DNA of 64,000 bases from the NCBI GenBank assembly GCA_022605405.1, contig JABYQQ010000007.1, forward strand, positions 1,116,001 to 1,180,000. The letters are read 5' to 3'. Of the stretch, positions 57,151 through 64,000 are shown one piece after another. The notes beneath the pieces are model-generated. The model did no database searches. It saw nothing but the letters and a program-made list of their open reading frames with translations, and was not told where the DNA came from. Each line of letters begins with the position of its first letter. Positions within the stretch are counted from its first letter, which is position 1. The position numbers and the translations under genes were made by a program. The DNA comes from Earliella scabrosa. Lineage: Eukaryota; Basidiomycota; Agaricomycetes; Polyporales; Polyporaceae.

Positions 57151-58165
57151 ATGGCCCCCGAGATCCGCTTCAACGCGTTCGGCATCCCCTACCTCGTCGA
57201 GTTTGCCAACGTCACCTTCCGCTCGCGCTCGCGCACCGGGTCCGTCTCCACCTCCGCTACCACCTCCGCCTCGCACTATACCTCCAACGCCAGCTCCGCC
57301 TCGCACTACACCTCCTCCGCCAGCTCCCTCGCCTCCTCCTCCCTGCACCGGCCCTCATACGAGCGCCAGCCGTCCCTCCGCCACCTGCGGCCCACGCCGA
57401 GCGTCGCGACCTTCGACTCGGACTGGACGTTCTGCACCGGCTCGTCCGAGACCCTCGCCGCCCTCCCCACTGTCAAAGGCGCGGGCACGAGCAAGCAGCC
57501 AGGGTCAAAGTACGCGCCCTCCTCCCCGTTCCTCTCCCCGACGTCCAAGCCGCTCCCGGAGATCACGATCGAGCGCGAGATCGAGACGGACGGGGAGGGC
57601 CTGCTCATCCGCTTCGCGTCCGCCCTCCAGCCCCACCCCCACGCCCAGCCCATGCCGGAGCGACGGCTCTCGCGGACGCGCCTCGCGCGCCTCAAGTACC
57701 GCATCGCGAAGGCGGTTCTCGCTGCAGGGATGGACTCGTCTCCAGGGGCGGAGCTCGCGAACCCTTTCGAGGGCGGGGACGTGGGCCGCGCGTCGTTCAG
57801 CAGCATCCGGTCCGAGGAGGTCGAGACGCGCGGGATGCCGAGCTCGCTGTTTCGCGGGACGTATGGACAGGTCATGTCTGCGCTCACTGCGGCGGGCTTG
57901 ACCGCCGCGCCGTGCAAGGAGTCGGGCGTACAGCATGGTGAGTGTCCGAGTTGTCTCTGTCTCCGTTCCCTGGTCCTTCCTTCCTTCCTTCCTTCCTTCC
58001 TTTGGGTCTGCCTTGACGGTGGTGGTGCGAGTACCGGATACTGGATACTGGATACTGATTACGCGTCTTCCTTCTGTCGCAGCCACACGACTCGGTGCGC
58101 TCTTCGTCGCACGCCAGAACCCGTACGGCGGCGTCGAGTTCACGAAGCTCACGTTGTGGGCGTGA
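57151..58165 (+). CDS. hypothetical protein with disordered Ser/Tyr-rich region
   Basis: Two exons (57151 to about 57938 and about 58081-58165), with the intron containing a CCTT microsatellite. The start MAPEIRFNAFGIPYLVEFANVTF follows a C/T-rich promoter. It has a duplicated SASHYTSxASS unit near residue 40, then conserved-looking segments ERQPSLRHLRPTPSVATFDS, TSKPLPEITIEREIETDGEG and RLARLKYRIAKAVLAAGM. Splicing adds ATRLGALFVARQNPYGGVEF and TKLTLWA at the end. No signal peptide or domain recognised. About 290 residues; probably cytosolic. Confidence 0.65.
57975..58003. repeat. CCTT microsatellite in intron
   Basis: About seven tandem CCTT units within the intron of the hypothetical gene. 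Confidence 0.9.
58036..58057. repeat. short tandem GGATACTG repeat in intron
   Basis: Nearly three perfect copies of an 8-bp unit in the same intron, 30 bp past the CCTT tract. Confidence 0.8.
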
Positions 58166-58508
58166 GTCACGAGCACGGGCCTGCCGGACACGGTGCGTCT
58201 TCCGTCTGGTCTGTTTGTGCATGTGGGGGTGCTCATGATGGCTGTTGCGCATCGCCGCGTGCTCTAGGTCCTGCCTCTGCGTGGTATTTACGGTATTTTA
58301 TCATCATATTTGCTTTGCTTTGGTCCTAGATCTGGCTCCCTGCGCGTGGCGGGCGACGCGTGCCGTTCGTTATGACTTTCCTTTGAGCCTAGATGGCGTA
58401 TGAAACGAGCGATTGTATGTTGTACGATGTTCTATGTTGTATGATAGGTGCCAGTGCTGTATGCAGTCGAGGTGTTGTGAACATGCCACGCAGGCTGAAA
58501 GCCCGCAT
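58166..58508. other. intergenic
   Basis: 3' region of the hypothetical gene up to tRNA-Trp copy 3; contains TGTATG/TGTTGT-rich sequence typical of fungal 3' untranslated regions. Confidence 0.45.
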
Positions 58509-58588
58509 GAACCCTTGGCACAGTGGTAGCGCGTGAGATTCCAGCTGGGAAATCCTCAAGGTCGTCCGTTCAATCCGGGCAGGGTTCA
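58509..58588 (+). tRNA. tRNA-Trp(CCA), intron-containing, copy 3
   Basis: Mature part identical to copies 1 and 2; intron around CTGGGAAAT. A T-run (CTTTTT) follows closely, as expected for RNA polymerase III termination. Confidence 0.85.
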
Positions 58589-58888
58589 GCCTTTTTGCTC
58601 AACCATGATGATCACCCTGCCTGTCGGTGTCTTAAGCCATTCAGAGTCATCCTCGCAGTGATCCGCAATCAGGTGCGGGCAGGTTTGACATGATACGGAT
58701 CGGCTGTAGAGCAGCGCTGAACCAGTCGCGATCTCAACTGTCAGCCGCTTCAGGCGAAACGATTCCGCACCGCCACACCGTCTGCACTCCTGTTGGCACC
58801 ACCATGAATGCCCGACGTCGTCAAGTTTGACAGAAGTCATCCTGGGAGTGGTCAGTTGGACGAGTGATGACTGGAGAAGTGAACACAT
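58586..58888 (-). CDS. doubtful small Cys-rich frame
   Basis: 100-codon frame with CQQECRRCGG and, 33 residues later, CQTCPHLIADHC, a spacing that could bind zinc. Its stop codon overlaps the 3' end of tRNA-Trp copy 3 on the opposite strand, which argues against it. It could be an exon of a small zinc-ribbon protein, or chance. Confidence 0.2.
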   Translation of the reverse strand: MCSLLQSSLVQLTTPRMTSVKLDDVGHSWWCQQECRRCGGAESFRLKRLTVEIATGSALLYSRSVSCQTCPHLIADHCEDDSEWLKTPTGRVIIMVEQKG

Positions 58889-59461
58889 AATGTGAGTACT
58901 CTCTGCCCAAGCCCGACCTACCGTGACTAATGTGCCAGCAAAGGGCGGTAGATCAGCCGGGGCCGTTGAAATGAATTCAGCGTTACCGTTGTGATCAAGA
59001 CCGCAATGGTCCCATACGTTCTCATATCCGATCGACCAGAGACAGGTGAACTTTCGCAGCAGACCCGAGTCTGTACGGGACTCCCCGTTCAGCCTGTCCG
59101 CGTCAGATACGGTGCAAGTCCGAGCCAGCCTGGATCATAACGTCGAGGTGCCACGCGAGGCCCCCGATCCGACTTGGCACCATTCGTGCGTCCGAATGTT
59201 ATTCTGAAGGGCTCAGTCCAAAGCTGGCTCCAGGCATAGCGACAACAGAAGGGATGCACATCCGAGCTTGCCTATCCGATGGTGGAACTATGCTGCGAAG
59301 GCATACATCCGCTACAGAATTGCAGGAAGGGCAGGGGGACAAAAGGTAAATAACATCCTGGGATGGTGCTCATACCCCGAACCCGTCTACTTCTCTCCCA
59401 AGTTACAAAGATCTCCAGCGCAATCAGTCCTGCTCTCTATAACCACTCCCAACCAATCATC
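58889..59461. other. intergenic
   Basis: Upstream region of the secreted repeat protein; no gene seen. Confidence 0.45.
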
Positions 59462-60609
59462 ATGCTCAGCACCAAGTTCACCACTCTCGGTGTCTTCGTA
59501 CTCGCTGCGTGCGCTGGCCTCGACGCACGTCCTCTGCCTCAGGAGAGGAGTGAGCATCTTCTCTCTTGCTCCAAGGCATGATAAACTCACATAAGCCGTA
59601 CAGTCATGACTCCTGCTCCGGCCCTCCCGACCGATGATATCGCCGCGCCCGGTCTCCCTCACGGCACGCCCTCCCCGAGTCGAGTGCCAGACACTCCCTC
59701 TCCGTCTGCGTCTCTCGAGAGCCCTTCGCAGTTCCCCAGGTACCGTCCGCCAGTACTCCTGCGACGCCTGACGCCAGTGCGCCATCTGCTCCGGGCGCAA
59801 GCGCACCTTCTGTCCCCAGCGTGAGCGCGCCCTCGAGCTCCGCACCCAGTCTAGACACATCGGCCACCCCCAGCGTGGGTTCGCTCTCGCTTCCTCCAGC
59901 GAGCACCCCTTCGGCACCCAGCGCGAGCATTCCTTCTACCCCCATCAGTGCTCCTGCCACCCCGGAAACCAGCGTACCCGCTGCTCCTGCCGTGCCCAGC
60001 GGAAGCGCTCCTTCGAGCCTCCCAGTTTTCGTTGCACTTCCCTCGAACTCCGCGGACCCCAGCATCAGCACACCCGCGACCCCGGACGTCAGTGCACCCT
60101 CGACTGAGGCTCCCACTGACAGCTCAAACATCCCCTCTGCGCCGGTCAGTGCACTTCCGGCTCCTGCCGTCAGCGCACCTCCGGCTCCTAGCATGAGTGC
60201 ACCTGCCGCTCCCGCCATCACCACTCCTGCGAGTGCCCCTACGAGCCTCCCGGTGCTGCTTTCCATCCCCGAGTCGAGCCTCGCGTCCCCGGACGTTAGT
60301 GCACCCGCCGCTCCGGACGTCCGTGCGCCGCCGGCTCCCAATGCTGATGTGCCATCGGTCCCAAGTGCGAGCATTCCTTCGGCTCCCGTCGTCAGCGCGC
60401 CCTCCACGACTAATAACAGCATCCCTCGGATGCCGACTGCGAGCGGAGGTACCACTGGGCCCGAGGTCAGCACACCTAATCTCAGTGCGCCTTCCGCTCC
60501 CGACGTAAGCGCGCCGTCGAATGCCTCAACTCCCGCCGCTCCGGAGGTGCCCTCTTCCAGTGTCGCTGCGCCTGCGGCCCCCTCTATTCCCTCCGCGCCG
60601 CTCGCCTGA
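59462..60609 (+). CDS. secreted Pro/Ala/Ser-repeat protein
   Basis: Three exons: 59462 to about 59549, about 59605-59696, and from about 59757 on. A clear signal peptide (MLSTKFTTLGVFVLAACAGLDA) is followed by RPLPQER. The second intron (GTGCCA...CCAG, 60 nt) switches frame into a long repeat region. About 280 residues consist almost entirely of Pro, Ala, Ser with Val, Thr and Ile in degenerate units such as SAPSAPDVSAPS, PASAPTSLPVLLSIPESS and ATPDVSAPS, with no cysteine and few charges. It ends SIPSAPLA without a GPI-like tail. Expected to be disordered and O-glycosylated: a wall-associated or mucin-like secreted protein. Internal exon borders carry some uncertainty. Confidence 0.75.
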
Positions 60610-60969
60610 AGCACTCAGTGGAGGATTAAGAAGGCCGGGTTGCCTTCCGTAGCGTAGCCGACCCTGGTGGTCGATAGATTGCTGATCATGGCTAAGCCTG
60701 TTCTCGTTTCCCGATACAGTCCTATGACATTTCCCGCCCTTCAGACTACGATGTTCAACCTGCCTTTCAATTGAGCACATCCCGCGAAATGTCCGAAGTC
60801 GTCCGCCAGGGTTCTTTGAATCGGAGTATGTGACTACTAAGTAATACATTAGCATGGTCCGGAGGTCCTGCCAGTCTAGTTATTCCAGCTGTGGGTAGCA
60901 ATGAGCTGAGTCCCGGGGAAGAGGAAGGACGAGGAAAGGAGGGTGCCGATTGAAGCCACACGGGCTCAT
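60610..60969. other. intergenic, convergent
   Basis: 3' ends of the repeat protein and the first BTB gene; nothing else seen. Confidence 0.5.
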
Positions 60970-62035
60970 CTACGTATGCTCGTCCAGAACGTCCAGCGCG
61001 ACCGCTGGCCAGTCGGTGACAGCGTCCTTCAGTCCAAACGTCTCCGGCAGCGCGTTCCACTGCTTGACGGAAAACGACTGGCAGCGCTTGATGAGGATGG
61101 CGCTGCACGCCGCGCAGTAGGCGCCGGCAGGCGGAGCCTTCTCCTGCAGATCCAGCTCGAAGCGCATGCTCGCGACGAAGAACCGGTGGCAGTGTCCCGC
61201 GAGGCGACCCACCAGTGCGGGCACCTTCACGTGCGTGTTGAGCCGGTCTGTTTGCCTGCAGCGCTCGGGCGTGATACAGGACGGCGACTCGATGCAGAAA
61301 AGAGTGCTGAGGAGGTGCGTGCCCTCCACGGTGATGCGGAGCTTTCCGTTCAAGCACCCCTCGACGGCATCCGACGGGAGCCGCTCGGTGGTCCCATCGC
61401 CGCGGGCGACGCCGTTCAGGAGGGAGGAGATGGGAAGATCGCTGCACTGGAACATGGCGATGGGGAGCAGACGGGACTGCCCTGTCGCTCGGAAGAGGTT
61501 GTACGCCTCGATGGGGTGCGGTGGTTTTCTTGGGAGACCTTTGGGGCGGTTGGCGAGGTCGTTCCAATAGGTGCGCCATGCGCTGAAGTCCTCGAGGCAC
61601 ATGGCCTTCAAGCGCTTCATGGCCGATGCGAAGACCTCCTGCAGCTCGTATTTGTGCCCTAAACGGGCCAGCGCGGCGAGGACGCTGAAGGAATGGTGCG
61701 TCTCTGAATCCCAGTACCTATTTTTCCGACTGTCAGACTGCGCCCTCAATATCCGTATACGAGACATCCAGGACAAACCTTGTCCCGTCGTACAACGCGT
61801 GCAGAAGGTGCTTCATATCGTGCGAAGATTCAGGGACTCGAACGACGGGGCACCCATCCATCGTTTCGATGGCGCTTGGATCTGGCGACTGGGGCAGAGT
61901 GAAGAGTCCACTGAAGGTCTCTGAATGACGCGATAGGACGCCCCTGTGGACGCGAAACGCGGTCTGTTGGGCGATCACGACCACGCTCCCGTCATCGAAC
62001 CAGAGTTCCGCGTCCTGCTGCAGCTGGTCAGCCAT
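60970..62035 (-). CDS. BTB/POZ-domain protein, paralog 1
   Basis: Two exons (61779-62035 and 60970-61717), 334 residues. Residues 10-90 form a BTB/POZ domain (DAELWFDDGSVVVIAQQTAF, RVHRGVLSRHSETFSGLF, then GCPVVRVPESSHDMKHLLHALYDG). The C-terminal 240 residues follow the pattern common in Agaricomycete BTB proteins: FSVLAALARLGHKYELQEVF, AYNLFRATGQSRLLPIAMF, LLNGVARGDGTTERL, and a late cysteine cluster YCAACSAILIKRCQSF. Such proteins may be Cullin-3 adaptors or protein-interaction factors; no partner is evident. Tandem with a close paralog in the same orientation. Confidence 0.88.
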
Positions 62036-62540
62036 GAGATGGGGACGTAGGAGAGCGAGGGTACACCGGGATGGTCGTTCGGGTTGAAATGATGATGCTG
62101 GTTTGACGGCTAACGTTCTAAAAACAGTGGAGCGCCGACGCGACAACTGCACAGCCTCTGGTGTTGCGGTAGGGAATCGTCCTCGGGAGCGTGCGGTCGC
62201 AGGAAGTACAGCATGGGATCAATGTGGTACTAGCTATATCACCTCATAAAAGGGCTTACTCGAGATTGGAATCAAGTCCTAGTGATCGCACCCGAAGACG
62301 CCACATTAAGCGTTAGTAGGACAGCCCATGTCTCGATTTGATCATTGCGGAAGGAAGAGCGGGTGCTCCAATGAAACGTTTCCGTGCTACTTAAACGGAG
62401 ACATTACTTGTGCAGTCTGATGGTACCGATTATATGCCATACTAACGCATCGTGTGGCAGCCAGCGTCCCCGCCCGATAGTAATCACATCTACTTCGATT
62501 GTACCACAAACCCGCGCCGTTGGCTAGCGCCCGGTCTCAA
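62036..62540. other. intergenic
   Basis: Promoter of BTB paralog 1 and 3' region of BTB paralog 2; no gene seen. Confidence 0.5.
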
Positions 62541-63593
62541 TCAATAAGCTACAACGGTGGGCCAATCCGGGACACAGTCCCCAATCCCGAATGTTGTCGG
62601 AAGGCTGTTCCATTGCGACCTGAAGAGGCCTTGTGCCTGCGCGACGAGCTCGTCTGCACACGCCGCGCACAGCCTTCCAGCAGCGCGGTCTCCCTCGTCG
62701 AGGAGCTCTAGACAGCGGGCTACGAGGAACGCATACGGAACCAGTGAATCCAGATCGCTCCCTTTTCCGAACATCTCTCCACGGCAGCGGCCTTGGCGAG
62801 AACATGCTGGCGAAGGCTGCGCATGGGCATGTGAGTGCACGAGATGCAGCCCATCCTTCGTGAATTGAATCTTCGCATCCAAACACCGCTGGAGGTCGTT
62901 CCGGGAGAGTCGCTCGAGTGTCCCATCGGCCCGTGCGACGCCGTCGAGGAGAGTCGATGTGGGCAAATGAGAGCAGTGGAGGATGGCGGCCGGGAGGGCG
63001 CAATGTTGTCCTGTCTGGCGGAAGAGATGGTAGGCCTCGATGGAGTACTGAATGTCCGATGACATTCGGTCAAGGCCGTCAGGTATGATCTCACCCCAGA
63101 ACTTGCGCCAGGTATCGTAGTCGTCGGTGTACATATCTGTCCTGAGCCGCTTCATGGCGAGATGGAAGATCTGGGATAGCTCGTACTTGTGGCCCAGACG
63201 GGCGAGGGCGGCGAGCACGCTAAACGACCACTGCTTCTCCGGATCTAAATCCCAATAGCTGGGTGAATGCACCGCGAGACAATCAGTCACTTGGATAGAT
63301 CGCAGCACAGGGTATTCGGCCGCTCACCTCGCTCCATCGTACAGTGCATGTAACAAGTGTTTGAAGTCGTGCGATGAGTCCGGAATGCGGACGACGGGAC
63401 ATCCATCGATCGTTTCAGTCGCGCTTGGATGAGGGGATTGTGGCAGCATGAAGACCTCGTTGAAGGTGTTCGAATGACGCGATAGGACGCTCTTGTGGAC
63501 GCGGAAGGCGGTCTGTTGGGCGATGACGATGACACTTCCGTCTTCGAACCATAAGTCTGCATCCTTGTTCAAATGTTCAAGCTCGTCGAACAT
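62541..63593 (-). CDS. BTB/POZ-domain protein, paralog 2
   Basis: Two exons (63328-63593 and 62541-63258), 327 residues, with the intron at the same codon phase and place as in paralog 1. BTB domain: DADLWFEDGSVIVIAQQTAF, RVHKSVLSRHSNTFNEVF, GCPVVRIPDSSHDFKHLLHA. C-terminal region: FSVLAALARLGHKYELSQIF, EAYHLFRQTGQHCALPAAIL, LLDGVARADGTLERL, LCAACADELVAQAQ. In the middle the cysteine/histidine stretch HSHAHAQPSPACSRQGRCRG replaces the SPSCITPERCRQTD region of paralog 1, so this part evolves fast. Upstream in-frame sequence exists, but MFDELEHLNKDADLWF aligns with the start of paralog 1. Confidence 0.88.
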
Positions 63594-64000
63594 GCCAGGG
63601 AACGATGGGGCACGATGCATGTATGTACCGTGGCAGATCCACGAAGAAATTCGTGTTACAGTTGGGTGGTGAATTGTGCTGCGACGGTAGCAGGGAAGGT
63701 CCGATACAAACGCCGAGACTGCGCATAGTGCTGACATTCATCAGTACTGCTCTCTCAGACTCCGTATGGATGCTGTGGCAGTGGGAAGCTAGGATTGATC
63801 TGTGGTACTTGCTGAGAACGTCTTCAGATGTGTCCGAGCGCAAGAATATTGATCATCAAGGCGGGCAGGACCATACCTCGATTCCTGCAGTAGGTGGGGT
63901 ACTGCGCAACTGTCAGATATCCTTGCTGGAATGCGGTCACTCCATCTGTCGCTCAATCCTCCTGGACAGAACGCCACAGGGCACAAGGATTGGATTGGTC
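63594..64000. other. upstream region of BTB paralog 2
   Basis: Likely promoter; frames are short and I see no further gene before the window edge. Confidence 0.4.

Noticed and set aside
59604..60614. 336-codon Gly/Ala-rich antisense frame
   Set aside because: Mirror of the Pro/Ala/Ser repeat gene; no signal peptide or splice logic, and the sense strand has both.
1..64000. Secondary-metabolite cluster, transposon or virus-derived element
   Set aside because: No synthase, transposase, reverse transcriptase, terminal repeats or viral genes were found; most genes are housekeeping or tandem families.

Overview
The window is nuclear DNA of a filamentous basidiomycete, most likely a wood-decaying Agaricomycete and perhaps a polypore. 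Genes are intron-dense, with introns mostly of 45-80 nt and GT-AG borders. Intergenic gaps are short, and tRNA genes carry small introns. Diagnostic genes include a GH7 cellobiohydrolase, a DUF6533-type seven-helix protein, large 2-oxoglutarate dioxygenase-like proteins and secreted Ser/Thr/Pro-rich proteins. There are no bacterial operons, CRISPR arrays or intact transposons. I spliced the gene models by hand; where I give an amino-acid length, the exon lengths summed to a multiple of three.

Layout. 0-4 kb: 3' end of an unknown gene, a small membrane protein divergent from riboflavin synthase (RIB5), and a coiled-coil hypothetical. 4.5-17.2 kb: two large paralogous 2OG-Fe(II) oxygenase-like genes on the minus strand flank a plus-strand serine beta-lactamase-like hydrolase. 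17.5-21.8 kb: three tandem paralogs with the same Ig-like ectodomain but three kinds of C-terminus (GPI-like tail, membrane helix with short tail, membrane helix with long tail). 22.9-29 kb: alkaline ceramidase and a BRCA2/Brh2 homologue. 29.3-36 kb: DUF6533 protein, tRNA-Trp, mitochondrial processing peptidase alpha, tRNA-Cys and ferroportin-like transporter. 36.2-42.5 kb: Mdm1-type PXA-RGS-PX sorting nexin, divergent from an OAC1-type mitochondrial carrier, then a second tRNA-Trp. 43-44.5 kb: GH7 cellobiohydrolase without a cellulose-binding module. 46.7-54.2 kb: a 1630-residue coiled-coil protein and a D-amino-acid oxidase. 55-60.6 kb: hypotheticals, a third tRNA-Trp and a secreted Pro/Ala/Ser-repeat protein. 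61-63.6 kb: two tandem BTB/POZ genes.

Most genes are unrelated housekeeping functions (flavin synthesis, ceramide turnover, recombination, mitochondrial import and carriers, iron export, organelle contact). The lineage-specific material lies in three tandem families. The most unusual are the oxygenase pair, which ends in a SUMO-interaction-like VIDLT motif and in one copy carries six RPTTGGKT-type repeats, and the triplicated ectodomain family. The window is also rich in very small exons (4, 9, 12, 18, 22 and 25 nt). Two GC-AG introns sit at positions where the sister paralog uses GT-AG.
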